From contig JAVSML010024243.1 in the NCBI GenBank assembly GCA_038503035.1, positions 66,647-130,646 on the forward strand: a stretch of 64,000 nt of DNA, in the 5' to 3' direction. The notes beneath the pieces are model-generated. The model saw only the letters and a list, made by a program, of their open reading frames with translations. It was not told where the DNA came from and did no database searches. Made by a program: the position numbers and the translations under genes. Below, one piece after another: positions 1 through 11,639 of the stretch. Numbering within the stretch: the first letter of the stretch is position 1; each line of letters begins with the position of its first letter. This DNA comes from Crocodylus rhombifer. Taxonomy: Eukaryota > Chordata > Crocodylia > Crocodylidae.

Positions 1-3000
1 ACAACACAAGTGCTCAACTTCTTGTTACTTTAACAACATTAGATACTTGACAAAGAACTGAAATTGAATTGGAAAGTTATACCAAAATATATTATCTTCA
101 ATGTAAAATTTCCTTATATGATCAACATCCTGTTGACCAACATCAATGATTGAACCATGATGGACCAGGGCTTAAAAAATAGCACTATGTTTTTTTTAGT
201 TTCAGAGCTTTTCTTTCCAGTTGACAGGTATCACATCCTCTAAGGACTGGAAATGGAGGAAGACACATACTTATACCATTTAACAGAATGTATCACAGCC
301 TTAGAATAGTTCAAACTCACATGAGTACCCAGAATGCAATTGCCTCCATCTTGACCAATGCCCAGGATTGAATTGGGGAACTCCCAAGATAGTTTCTATC
401 ATTTAAATCTTTACAGTCTGAGTTAGAGACCCAGGCATATTGCTTTTAGCAGATTCACATCCTTTGTGGTCTGGAATAAGAATGGGATGTGTAACTAACC
501 AGTAGCTTATACCTATATTTGAATAAATAAATAATAGTCATTTAACTTTTGATCATTGAAAATGATATAGTTTCAATTTTATTTCTATTCTGAAACATGA
601 TGCCCCATAATATGATAACTTAAATAAACAGATACAACATTTACTGCAAGGGAAACAAAATGAGGTTCACTCCTATTAAAGGCTAATTCCGAAAATGTTC
701 TAAGATTGATTTTTACAGTTACAGGTGAGGGATTTATAACTTCACATTTTCCCCTCTATCTCCCCTAAAACATGAGTGTAGAAAACCTACCATGGCAACA
801 GGTTACCCTCCAGCTGCTTCTTTCATTACAAAGCACTTTCCAGCCATGAACAACATTAGCATTTCATGCTGTAGGGTTTGCCTTTTTGCAGACTTTTTGA
901 CAGCATTCTGTATTAGTCATAGAAACAAAGACTTATGTGTTCTTTTTTTTTTTCAGTAGGCTATTAAGATATTTCTCTTGTAACTGCTTGAATGGATAGA
1001 ATCTGGAATTTTGGATGCAAGAGATGCACAGAAAAGAACATTAAGCAGTTGTCATGTGTCTAAAGATAAATCTAAAAAGAGAGTGTAATGTGAGGTCATA
1101 TAAAGTCTGTAGTCATCCTATTTCGCAGGGCTGTCAACATACCTGAATTTGTAGGAAGACAACCTCTGACTGGGATGTTACAGGGGTGGCTATATGTGTT
1201 TATGTACTGCCAAAAGTCTTGACTAAATACTTCAAAAATGTTACATTAAAAAAGGCAGCCAGAGAAATAGTAAAGTATGGTTCTGCTGGGTTTTTTTCAC
1301 AACCATTTTGCACCCAGAGAGCTAAATTGGGATAAAGTCATGTTTGGTTTTGTGAAGTTATGGGTTTTTCTTTTTTCAATTGAGAGGGCAGAACACACCT
1401 TGAAATTCACAGAGATTACTATTTTTATGTAGTGATCCTCTGCACCCTTATCCTTTTAAAGTTTCAATTTTATAAAGCTGATATATAAGCCTTTAACATG
1501 GGAATATCCCCAAATCAGGCATATGTGTGTGCTATAAACATTTTTAACAAAACTACATTCTTGTCCAATTAACTTTGCTGTGTGAACTATGCATTGCATT
1601 GCATTACATTCTGTTAATTAAGATTATGCTGGGACACATACAAAGTAACTTCACAAATTACCAATTGATATGCTGTGATCTGAAATTTTTTGGTTTTCCC
1701 CTCACAGTAGCATTTGAATTTTGTAAGGAACTGCTTTAAATTGTTAAGAAGACTGAATTTCTAGAAACTTACTGGAAAACAGCCAGCCAAGAATTTTTTT
1801 AAGGGTGGCATTCTACAGATGTTTTTCCACCCCTTATCTACAGGTAGAACCTGATAGCAGGTATTAGACTGTCAGCACATCTCCAAATTTACTTTGATGC
1901 AGGCTGGCAGAGGCAATAGGTACTGTAGAACTAATCTTTCCAATAACATATGTCTCCTAGGAAGAGACAGGACTGTATGTATTAAAAATAGCGTGAATGA
2001 AAAAAAATATTGACTAGGATTTTCTTATCTGATGTTTACTTTTATGTACACCCAACCTTCCCTCTCTCTCTTCTCTAGTTCCATGTGGAATAAAAAGAGG
2101 CCTGTGGCCCTAGAAGATCTATTTCTGTATATATTTTTATTAATAGTATTGGTAATATCTTCCCTAAAGGGAGAATAGAATCTTTCTTTTTGCTTCTCTC
2201 TTTCAGTGCCTCGCATCAAAAAAGTGAATAAAACCTGTATTTGCAACAATCAAATCTGTCCCTACTGCACTTTCAACTACTGCAGTATTTGTCCACTTTC
2301 TGAAATAACATGCTTAGGACTGGCCCTACTCAATCATTTGAGTAATTTTGAACAGATTCTTTCAGTAAAATCATGCATGATGAGCTTAAGTTTCCAAACT
2401 CTTTTACACATCAGTGATTTTCTCACTAACTGGGAAATTAACTATCAATAATTTATCAGATAATATAATATTTTGTATCATTTTAGAAAGGTTTCTTATT
2501 TTTTCAAAGGAGAGGGGAGCAATAGGTTTAATAAGGATTTTTATTTTGAGAACCTCAGTTCATTCTTTTCCAAAGTACATTTTCATTGTTTAAAAAGTAA
2601 GTAGAAGGGTATTAATGTGAACAAAAGTTTGAAATATATGGATGAAATTTGATTATTTCATTTGATGATTTTGAAAAAGAGAACTTCCCAAACAATGGGA
2701 AGCAGATATTTAATATACTGTAGTACTGTAGTTAACTTCAATAGGCATTATTTCAGGAAACCTTAGATGTAAAAAAGCCATGATAGGACTGGTCCATTTT
2801 GCCTGGAATTATACTGGTTATGCACATGCATACCTGGTTATGTGAGCAAGTCCTAAAACCTAATACCTTTTAGAGACTTCTCAGACCTTACCCTGCAAGT
2901 CAAACAAATGTTAATCAGCTTAGCGCTGGTCTGCTTAGTGGAGCAGTCACATGGTAAGGCAGAAAACCTTCTCTGATTGCCCCTCACTTGCACAGCTGTG

Positions 3001-4015
3001 ACTTGCCACTAGAAGCCAGGTGAGCAGGGGCAGGGCATGGAGCTAGGGGAAGGACAGGCTCCCTCAGGACAGAGCGAGTGCTGCAGTCCCAGCCCCTGGA
3101 AGCCATGGTGCTTCTCACCATCTCCCTGACTGGCACTGGCAGCAGAGCCAGCCGAGTCGGAGCAGGGGAGGGACCTGGCTCTGCTCTGTGCCAAGAGCAG
3201 AGCCATCCAGTTCCAAGTGGGAGTATGAGGGGGAACCTCATCACTCAGACCTGGGACCAGGTTCAAGCAGGGAGAGAACTGCATCACTTGGACATGGCTC
3301 CACTCCCTGGTAAGGCATCCCCTGGGATGCTGAAGGAGTTCAGCTTGGGTGAAAAAGCTGTGGAGACTGGCCACAAGTTAATAAAATGGAGCAAAATTAG
3401 GCAGGTTCGAGATAATCATGTCCTGGAGTAGGGTAATGTTAGACCAAATAAAGAATGCTTTGAGATGTTTAAAAGGTGTTAATATATAGCCAGTCCAGAG
3501 ATTGAGAGCTCCAGAAGCCACCTAAAGTTACTTTGGAACAAGGTCTTTAGTATGAATTCATTGGAGATTCTGTAGAAGTATCACTGGCTCCCTTTCTTTC
3601 TGCTTTCAGTGGTGTGATTTCTTTTCTTTTCTTTTTTCTTTCTTTCTTTCTTTCTTTTTTAATATTTCTAGAGCTGGCTGAAACTGGGAAATTGTACTTC
3701 ATGGAAAAATTCAAAATTTCTTTTGCAATGGAGTTGTCCCACATTAAGAGGGGGGGAACATCGGAGGGTCCTGCCCAACCTTGGCCACACCCCTGCTCAG
3801 CGCAGTGCTGTGGAAAAGAAAGGAGGGATCCTCTAGCACCTCCTGGCTTCTAGCCTGAGCCACTGTAGGCACGTGCCTGATTGTTTTCATTCCAGAGGGG
3901 ATGTCTGTTAGGTTACAAACTGGTTTAACTTAGTCAGATTAGATTAACCTTCGAAGATTGAATCAATTCAGGCTCAGGCTTTTTGAGTGTCTGTCCCTAG
4001 CCTGGATGAAGAAAG
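1..4015. other. AT-rich unique DNA, no gene seen
   Basis: No open frame here resembles a known protein and no tRNA or transposon end is recognisable. About 2984-3430 is richer in G and C than its surroundings and has overlapping frames on both strands, which is what GC-rich non-coding DNA gives by chance. A pyrimidine tract ending in AG lies just before 2209 and looks like a splice acceptor, but the 81-residue frame that follows has no recognisable domain and no matching donor. Confidence 0.6.
3618..3660 (+). repeat. (CTTT)n microsatellite
   Basis: Pyrimidine-only tract of CTTTT units followed by CTTT units and a T run. The short frames across it on both strands are low-complexity artefacts. 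Confidence 0.9.
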
Positions 4016-4255
4016 TTTTAGTGGTTAAAATACCAGATTTGGATTTGGGGATTCAGGTTCTTTACTCAGTATACTGTTAATTTCCTTTGTGATGCTGGGA
4101 AAATCACTAATAGTCTCCATGAAAAACACTCTCATTTGTTCATTAGGAAATATCAATGCCTATCTATCTCACTGAAGTAATGATGAGATTTGATTATATT
4201 TAATATTTGTGAAATGTTTTGAGACTCCTGGATGCAAGGAATGATGGAAGATAAA
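4016..4255 (+). mobile_element. MIR-like CORE-SINE
   Basis: The segment opens with a tRNA-like head: an A-box-like GTGGTTAAAA at 4021 and a B-box-like GGGGATTCAGG. It then follows the usual MIR order: the 'tgtgatgctgggaaaatcac' stretch, a degenerate 'cattaggaaatatc' segment, a 'ctatctcactgaagtaatg' segment and the 'gaaatgttttgagactcc' tail. Divergence is high, as expected for an ancient SINE family shared by amniotes. It is on the plus strand. The assignment rests on motif order remembered from the family, not on an alignment. Confidence 0.7.
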
Positions 4256-4268
4256 ACCTTGATGTTGT

Positions 4269-4283
4269 GATGATGATGATGAT
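4269..4283 (+). repeat. (GAT)n microsatellite
   Basis: Five GAT units directly after the MIR-like SINE, where simple repeats often form SINE tails. Confidence 0.85.
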
Positions 4284-5440
4284 TTTTTATTAAATTAATA
4301 AATATTCCTAAAAATCAAATATGTGGTTTTTATAGGAGAAAAATGAGATCTCTATTTTACTTTGGCTTTTTAAGGAAACAAAAATCCATATAGTGCTAAC
4401 TTGAAAGATGTGAAAATCTATGTTGACAAATAGCAAAAGGCAGACTACAGATATAGTATATTAAGATAACCCCTTATAGGAATCAATACTGTCAGTAATC
4501 TATCAATTTAGCAATCTAACGCAGTCTAGTTGTAAGTTTCTACACTAGCCTGTTCCCTGCATATTGCTAATAATAGAACTGGATTAACAAGACAATGCTT
4601 TAGGTATACAAAACTGGCCAAGGTGCTATTGTTAAAACCTTGCATTCAAAGGTCCAGTTTATGAAGGCATCTTTAATTTGAAATATGAGGTAGCAACAGT
4701 GAATACATGATTAAATTCATAGTTTGTGAGTGGTCTCCTCAGAAAATAAGTTTTAGTATTTGGCATAAAGCCCTACTGACCTCATTACTTACACTACACT
4801 GTAGAAGCAAGTCCTCCTGCTTTTTCCCTGTTTCAGGAATCTTCAGAGCATGTAAGAGGATGACTTTTATGGGTATTTCTTGCTTCAGTTGACAAAGCAA
4901 TATATTGTTAGCTTACTGTAACTCTCAAAATTTTATGAGGCTTCACAGAGTAGTTGAAGTGAACATAGGTTTTATGTGCCATACCTAACAGATCATGCAA
5001 GTTTCTGTCATTATAGGTTAAGATACACTTGATCGAGTTCAGACAGAGCACAAATGACAGGATATATTTTCTTGAAGCCAAGAGACAGATTATTATGAGT
5101 CAGTGACTTGTTTAAAATATTGACAATTATTATTATTATTATTACCAAAAGTAGATCTGCTTAAATGTTGCCAAAATTGTTTGCCTGAATTCATTCAAGT
5201 TTGAATGGCTATTTGGTGAGACTATGATTCGACTTCTCTGTTCATTATGGACCAAAACCTGCTCTGTTAGTCATGTGAGCTCCTCTAGATTCACATTGAT
5301 GCAAGTAGATGAGATTCTGACCTTACTCACAAGTAGGATCAGAATCTCTGACACTATTAAAGAGAATCCTATATTAAATAGGATATTTAATACAGCCCCC
5401 CAATTGTTCACCCAAGTAATTTGGGGAATGGCTGTACCAG
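4284..5440. other. unique AT-rich DNA with (ATT)n
   Basis: No gene or transposon recognised. A short (ATT)n microsatellite lies at 5127-5144. Confidence 0.6.
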
Positions 5441-6640
5441 GGGTAGATCTTGGATTATGGAAAGAGGGGTGCACCTCCGGGCCTTGTAGGGATTGGCAGG
5501 CACTGCTGGCTACCCACTCTTCTTAGGAAGATCAGGTCCATCAACCAGCACTGTGGGTCAGCTGAGGGCCCATATCCTACTGAAACTGGGATGTCTGCCA
5601 AGCCTTTTTTCCTGAGCTGCTGCTCCCTGCCTGCAACCTCTGCTTCCTGCCCCAACATCCTCAGGGCTCCCTGCTTGCAATTCCCCACCCCATTCTGTAA
5701 CTGTGCTGCCTCCTGCCTGTCCCTTGCAACTCCCTGCCTACCATCCACTACAATCCAGCAGGCTAAAGCACCAGCTCATTCACTTCAAATGTAGAGGGCA
5801 GGAAAAGAGTCTACCCTGCTCTGTCAGCACACTTGCCCTGCCCAAAGCAAATGCACATTCATTTGGCTGCTGGAAGCACTGTTCAGCCCCACCCAGCCAA
5901 ACACAGCAGGAGTGAGACTCTTAGGGTGCTTCTACAAATGCAAACACATGCTCTTGCAGCAGCTCAAATAGAAGTGGTGCAAATCTGAGCCGGGGCTTTT
6001 TGGTTCAGTGCATGTGCTCAGACATGCACTTTGTTGTGGAGCAAATTGTGCCACTTGGGACAAAATAACCCTGCCTGGCTCCTTCTGGATCTTAAGCCAG
6101 GGGGAGCTAGAGCCTGTGCTGTCCCCAGCAATATAAAAAGCTGCCTTCACAAGTAGCTCATGGCTACTAGCTCTCAGGAGCTTCTAGGGCCCAGCAAATT
6201 GGTACCTGGGGACACTACCGCTTGTGCCAGCTGGACTGCTGAAGTAGCCCTGAGAGTTTTCTGCACCCTTTGCCCACTGCAGCAGTCTGGCCATGGGGTC
6301 TGGTGCCTGACTGTGACCTGCTGCACACCTGCCAGACCCGGATGGGAACTGCAGCACCAGTAGAGGCATCTGCCCCTCTGGGCAACCTGCCAGTGGGCTG
6401 TGGCTACAGAGTTGGCCTCTATGTGGCACTACTGCCACATGTGCCCCTTGCCTGGCCATCTGGGCAGCTATAACCCAGAAGATGTTCTGAGTGTGATGGC
6501 CTGATTTGAACTGTCAAAGCATGTCCTCCTGGCCCCATTTGTCTAGGGGGTCAGCCACAGCCAGATGGGTACAAGATGCCAGCTCTGAACAAGCAGAGTC
6601 CTGCCACTGGCCTCCCTAGCAGGTGCTTATGTTCCCTATT
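5441..6640. other. GC-rich block, possible decayed MITE at 5922-6638
   Basis: Many overlapping short frames on both strands show composition rather than coding. At 5922 the sequence TAGGGTGCTTCTACAAATGC resembles the terminal repeats of the MITE family at 22642, 47601 and 61442. Near 6638 the reverse strand reads TAGGGAACATAAGCACC, a possible partner end. No target duplication is visible. A hairpin with 9-bp arms (AGTGCATGT / ACATGCACT) lies at 6007-6030. Confidence 0.3.
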
Positions 6641-6727
6641 GGAAAACTGAAGGTAAGTCTCTTATCATAATAATAAAGTGAACTGTAATAAATGTTTCAT
6701 GAATACATGTTTTGTTGCACTCCCACA

Positions 6728-6945
6728 GGGCGATGTCCCCCACACAAGGCGTATGTCCCCCCAACAGGGGGTTCAATCCCCAAACAAGGGGTTCAGCCCT
6801 CCAGTGAGTTCACTCTCACAAGGGGTTCAGCCCCCCAACAGGGGTTTTAACCCCCACACAAGGGGTACAGCTCCCCAACAGGAGCCAAATGGCCCCCACA
6901 GGGGCTATCACCCCCTTACAAGGCCTACATGCCCCACCCCAGCCC
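6728..6945 (+). repeat. C4/G4 minisatellite, about 20-bp unit
   Basis: About eleven degenerate units of roughly 18-20 bp share the pattern CCCC(C)-N-ACA(A/G)-GGGG-TTCA. Each unit holds a C run and a G run and is therefore nearly self-complementary. A 162-residue frame (6678-7166, plus) runs through it because the unit rarely makes stops. Its product is proline-, glutamine- and glycine-rich, resembles no known protein, and is probably not translated. Confidence 0.75.
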
Positions 6946-7384
6946 CCCAATTGTTGCCCTACCTGGCTCCATCCCCCAGAAGTTCCAGCAGCCCCACCCC
7001 CATACCCCAAGACCCCCCAATGGCTGCCCCACCCAGCCTCACCCCCCAACATGCACCCTCAGGCCCCCATGGCTACCCCCACACCCCTGAGCACCATCAC
7101 TTAAAAAAAAAAAAACAGAAAATAAACAGGAAAAAAATGGGGGGAAAAAGTCTTTTCTTAACTTAGAAGCAGGGGGAGTGCTCCAGGGCCTCCTGGAATA
7201 GCCCCCCTGGGCAGCACAGGACAGTGGAGGGACAGGAGGGCCAGGGTTGGGGCTGCTGGGGCTGTCAGCCTGGCCCACACTGTGCGGGCAGGGCCCCAGT
7301 CAGCTACATGGCATCTCCAACTGCCAATAAGTGCTGGGGGGGTGTTGTTTGTTTGTTTTTTAAGTATGGGGGGACAAGGATGGT

Positions 7385-7720
7385 CCCCCTGAGGCTCCCC
7401 CCGCTGGTCCCCCTGAGCCCTCCTCCCCCTGCTGGGGCCAGTCCCAGCAGGGGTCTGGGGCCTCAGGGCTGGTGGGGGGAGAAGCCAGACCCAGCCGGAG
7501 GAGGGGTCTTGGGGGGCTGGCAGGGGGAGGGGCCAGCCAGGGCAGGGGTTGGGGGCCTCAGGGAAGCTGGCAGGGAGAGGGGCAAGCCTGAGAAAGGGGA
7601 GGGGGGCTCAGGGGGCCGTGGCCAGCTAGGGCAGGGCGAGGGGGCCTCAGGGGGATTGGCAGGGGGAGGGACCAGCCCCAGCAGGGAGAGGGGGCTTCAG
7701 GGGGCTGGGAGAGTGGGTGG
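7385..7720 (+). repeat. G-run-rich degenerate tandem repeat
   Basis: The plus strand is strongly G-rich, with many GGGG or longer runs separated by CTCAGG, CTGGCAGG and CCAGCC words that recur every 50-60 bp. Density of G runs is high enough for several overlapping G-quadruplexes. A 212-residue frame (7224-7862) spans it and is low-complexity Gly/Pro-rich, so I do not call it a gene. A run of about 13 A residues near 7103-7116 lies between this tract and the C4/G4 minisatellite. Confidence 0.65.
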
Positions 7721-8583
7721 GGCCATCAGGGGTCCCCCCATGGTCCCCTTCCCCCTCCTCCATCCCCGTGACCCCTTACTCACTGGCACTGGAGCCTTGG
7801 TGCTGAAACAAGCAGTTTGGCCAGCCATGTGTTTCAGCATCAGTGCAAGGGGCCAACCATAGAGGCACTCTGGCAGCCATCTCCCAGCCCTGGGGTTTTA
7901 ACACACCTCTGGGATTAGGAGATCACAGCCACGCCACACAGCTCCCAGGACCCATCTGGGTCTCAGAACCAGGAGGCATGCTGCAACAAGCCTAGCAGCA
8001 AATTGGGCAGGTGGTGCATGGTAAGCAGCAGATCAGGCAGGGAGCACAAATCTGGAAGCAGAGAACAGAGGAACACATTAGGCAGGGAAAGGCAAGTGGA
8101 GTGGGACTTGCGAAAAGAGTGGGATTTTGTGTTATACCTGCCAAAAATGGCCTCCACTGTGCAAGAGTGTGACACTTAGAAGAAGGTGTAAAGGGAGGGA
8201 GTCCGAGAAGTGAGGTTTCTACAGAAATGGATTTTGTAGAAATGCAGTCACTTCTAGGATCTAGGGAAATGTCCCTTATACCATTCACGTGAATCATCCA
8301 GCACTTACGATCATACTAAAGGTGGTTTGTTGATATATTTTCAGATTAAGATTTTTTTTAATTAAATATAATGAAGTATGGTTCAGTTAAAGATACTCAT
8401 TATCTCATCTTTCACTTTCTTTCCCTTCTCAAATAGAGGGTCTCAAAAGGGCAAGGCATAACATTAGTGGAATATATAGAAGCAGGAACATCTAGCATTG
8501 CAAGTGAATTTTCAAATCTAATGTGTACTGTGAAAAATTACATTCTTCTTATGATATTTGGTATGTTGTCAGCCAAGGAGCAT
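7721..8583. other. unassigned intergenic DNA
   Basis: GC-rich until about 8250, then AT-rich. No gene, RNA or transposon end recognised. Confidence 0.55.
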
Positions 8584-9070
8584 GACTGGGCTGCAGGGGA
8601 AGAGCAAGCATGGGTGCTTCCACTGTCTTACTGCAGCTGAGATGCTTGCAGGTGGCTGATGATGAAGGGGAGTGGGTAGGGAAGGGGTGCTTGGTCTTGC
8701 CCTGCAGCCTAGTTGGTCTTCCTGGGGCTGTGCCTACTGGTGGGGGATGTAAGGGTCCCTAGGTGGGTGTGTGAGAGCCCACTCAGGGACCCCATACCCC
8801 GAAGTGGGCGCAGCCCCAGGGAACAAGACTGAGCTTCAGGGGACAGGTGAGCATGGGTGCCTCCATTGCCTAACTACAGCTGATATGCCTATGGCTGACT
8901 ATGATGGGGAAGTTGGTGGGGGGAGGCATGCTCCCCCATGCCCAGAAACCGGTCAGGTTGCCTGAACATTCAGCTGCCCTTGGCTGAGTTCAGCTGCATT
9001 TGGTAGTCTCTGGCAGCCTGGGGAGTCCATTGGGAGGTGTACAGAAGTGCCCCCAAAGTGATGGCCTCAG
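8584..9070 (+). repeat. diverged tandem duplication, 243-bp offset
   Basis: The segment starting GACTGGGCTGCAGGGGA at 8584 recurs as GACTGAGCTTCAGGGGA at 8827. The similarity continues through 'gagcatgggtgcctccattg' and 'acagctgatatgc' type words in both copies. The copies differ at many positions, so the duplication is old. Confidence 0.6.
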
Positions 9071-9709
9071 CCAGTGCAGGCAGTCTGCATGTCTGCCCCC
9101 CACCAAAGGGTGAATATGTATTCTGTTTGTTCCCAAACTAACCTATGCCAGTGACAGAAACCTGCATAAACTTGATCAAATTGACCTCAGACATCCATGG
9201 TTTAGGACTGGTAAATCCTGTGTTTGAACTAGGGGAACCTGGAGAGCCTTTCAGAGGTGGAACTTCATGATTTTAAGCCAATTTCTCTTGAAGGATAGCT
9301 TTAAAATCCAATTTCTATTTTTAATTTGGTATTTTCAAAATTAGCAGATGACTTTATTTTGTAAACAGTACATCTCTGCTGCTCATTCAGCTTCATAATG
9401 TCCTTAGTGCTTAGCAGCAGTGGTTTTCTAAACTTGGTTAGAAAAATCCTAGCTAGGATTACTTTGTATGATAAAAACTTTGTTCCTTCTTTTCTCAGAG
9501 GGAAGTGATGAAAATGAGATTCTTGCGCCTTAAATTTTCCAATTAGTAATAACAATGAAAAATAATGTAAAAAATAAATACAATTAAAAGTACCTAACAA
9601 CCTCAGTGTAACCAGTGAAAGCAGACAGATTCCTAATATAAGTTGTGGTAAACAGTCTGATCCATGTACAGAAGACGACAAAGAATCAACACAATGAGAT
9701 TAAATTTCA
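9071..9709. other. unique intergenic DNA
   Basis: No feature recognised. The 126-residue minus frame at 9301-9681 has no known domain. Confidence 0.55.
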
Positions 9710-9790
9710 TAGACATAAACATTAGGGCTGGAAGGGACCGCGGATCTGCTGAGGTCCCTTCCAACCCTAGCAACTATAAAACTATATCTG
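9710..9790. repeat. two CR1 3' termini in inverted orientation
   Basis: An inverted repeat with 16-bp arms (AGGGCTGGAAGGGACC at 9724-9739, GGTCCCTTCCAACCCT at 9753-9768, one mismatch) consists of the conserved CR1 3' end word facing itself. The left half is preceded by 'tttcatagacataaac', the usual minus-strand CR1 tail context, and the right half is followed by 'actataaaactata', a plus-strand CR1-like tail. Only the termini are present. Confidence 0.6.
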
Positions 9791-9849
9791 CCCAGGAAAC
9801 CTGATTTCTAGAGGAAAATGGGTATGGCACAATTACCACGAGGACTACA

Positions 9850-10206
9850 CAGCATATCCAAATAAGCTGTCCAGCACCACTCTCTGGGTGCAGGTCAACT
9901 AGTGACCCATTTGACTGTGTAGGTGTCGACACCACAGTCCCCTAGGTTTTTAATGAGAATGGGGTGAAAGACAGTGTCAAAGGCCTTCCTAAAGTTCAGA
10001 AAGACTACATCCACTGCTACTCCTGCATCTAAGGATTTTGTGACCGGGTCATAGAAGGCTACTAGGTTGGTCTGACAGGACCTGCGTCTAATGAACCTGT
10101 GTTGGTTGCCCCTAAGCATAATCTCCCCTGCTGGCCCCTTGCGGAGATGCGCCAGGATAACACTCTCAAAAAGTTTACCTCTCTCATGATGCATGGGGTT
10201 TCCCAT
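9850..10206 (-). pseudogene. CR1 ORF2 reverse transcriptase fragment
   Basis: The 103-residue minus-strand frame at 9895-10206 matches the central fingers/palm part of CR1-type LINE reverse transcriptase. In order it has a degenerate 'HRFIRRRSCQTNLVAF' block (family QHGF..GRSC.TNL), 'VDVVFLNFRKAFDTV' (block A) and 'GVDTYTVKWV'. In block A the catalytic aspartate normally found in 'YLDFSKAFD' is Asn (FLNF), so this copy could not be active. After the frame's stop the similarity continues in translation ('TQRVV' near 9870). The endonuclease, the FADD block and the 3' end are absent. The fragment is truncated on both sides and neutral in decay. Confidence 0.9.
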
Positions 10207-10454
10207 GATTAATCAGTTCCCCTCTCCAAGAGAGAAAGTGGTGGTGCATCAGTAGAAATGTAGCATAATCATAAACTCCAAGGGGATCATGAAGAATGCA
10301 AACTACAATTCCCATGATACATCACAATATTATTTATAGATTGAAATATTGGATGAGGATGAAATATTCAGTATTTAATACTTGGGGGGGGGAGTATTTT
10401 TCCATTATATATTGATTAATTGATTTGATCTTTAACTTATGAAGACCTAGAAAT

Positions 10455-10985
10455 TAAGGCTGTACAAAACAGCACCTTTCCATTTCGACTTCCATTTCAG
10501 TGTTTCGATGGGATAGTGTTTCATTTTAAGTTTCATTTAATTTTGAAAGCGCTGTTCTGTTTCATTTGGTCAAAACTGTTTTGCTGTTTCAACACTGTTT
10601 TGATGTTTTGCCCATAGGCTACAATGTGCAATCACAAAATTGCCTATAACTTTATAATTTTTTCCCTGGTTCAGATTAAATTTGCAGGGATGGTAGCCCC
10701 TACTGAGGCCATAATGTCTGCCAAGTTTTAAGGAGATAGGTGTAGAGGTTTCTGGGAAACTGTACTTCAGAATCTTGAAAGCAAAACTTGTTTCACGTGT
10801 GTGTGAGGGCACAGCAGGGTGAAAACTGCAGGCACGGTAGTCCCTGCTGAGGTCATGGAGTCTGCCAGGTTTCAAGGAGATAGGTGAAGGGGCTTCTGGG
10901 AAACTGCACCTCAGGTTGCTGAGAAGCAAAACTTGTGACATGGGTGATGCTGTGTGTGTGTGAAGGTGCGCCCTCACTGGCACTG
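10455..10985 (+). mobile_element. hAT-like nonautonomous element, 3' end missing
   Basis: The first 150 bp align by eye with the left end of the element at 27270. The terminal word TAAGGCTGTACAAAACAGCA corresponds to TAGGGCTGTGTGAAATGGCA, followed by the same 'catttcgacttccatttca' stretch and 'ttttgcccataggctacaatg'. No matching right-hand terminal repeat or 8-bp duplication was found downstream, so the copy is truncated or its end has decayed. The interior differs from the 27270 copy and consists of a 144-bp duplication. A 137-residue minus frame inside it is not a gene. Confidence 0.65.
10684..10971 (+). repeat. 144-bp tandem duplication inside hAT-like element
   Basis: Two head-to-tail copies begin at 10684 (GCAGGGATGGTAGCCCCTAC) and 10828 (GCAGGCACGGTAGTCCCTGC). 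Shared words in order include 'aaggagataggtg', 'ttctgggaaactg', 'gcaaaacttg' and a GTGTGTGTG run. Confidence 0.8.
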
Positions 10986-11639
10986 AGGCCTCCTCATGAC
11001 ACGGTAGTGTGCCCCAATGAGGTCTCCTCCTCCCCTACAGCCTCAGTCTGGTTCACCATTTTAAATGACAACAGGTAGTAACTTAGTAAGCAGCACACTA
11101 CCACCAGCAGCATCTCAGGCAGCCAAATTGTCACAGACTAGAGCCTTTCTTCCCTTTCCTGCAGGAGCTTCTTCTCCAACAGCTGCTAGAAAACTCTTCC
11201 TGCCAGCCCCAGTGAGCCCTACGGCTTAGATGTGCCCAGGGTGCTGCCTCCTTCCAGTCAGCTGACCAGGGACAGGTGTTAGGGATGTTGGTCTAAGGAC
11301 ACGGCACTGGCAGACAAGGTCCTTTCCTTTGGGTCAATCTAATCTGTATGTTTTAGCAGACCAACTGAATAGTTAGTTACAGAAATATACCTAAGCAAGC
11401 TTTTGGGTTGAAAAAACCTTCATCAGGCTGAGGAAGTTGGTGTGTGTGCTGTTCCTGGATGGAAGGAAAAGTAAAGAAGCCAGAGGGTGGCATGCAATGC
11501 AGGCAAGAAAACCAGTCAGTGAAAATTGAAATGGAGGCATCAAGGGGTGAGGGACAGGCTGGGGTGGAGTGGGGGAAAGGGGGATGTAGCAGCACAGGTA
11601 AGTGGAGAGGTACCTGGGGAGTCAGATGTCTGGCAAGTT
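10986..11639. other. unassigned repeat-like DNA
   Basis: At 11392-11440 the minus strand reads CCTGATGAAGGTTTTTTCAA and then CCCAAAAGCTTGCTTAGG. It resembles a terminal motif that is very common in crocodilian and turtle genomes; I cannot name the family. Nothing protein-coding is recognised. Confidence 0.4.

Noticed and set aside
2206..2451. 81-residue frame after an acceptor-like pyrimidine tract
   Set aside because: No known domain, no matching donor, and the cysteine-rich start is too short to call a zinc finger.
6678..7166. 162-residue Pro/Gln/Gly-rich frame
   Set aside because: Runs through a minisatellite whose unit lacks stops; no similarity to a known protein.
7224..7862. 212-residue Gly/Pro-rich frame
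   Set aside because: Product of a G-rich tandem repeat; low complexity throughout.
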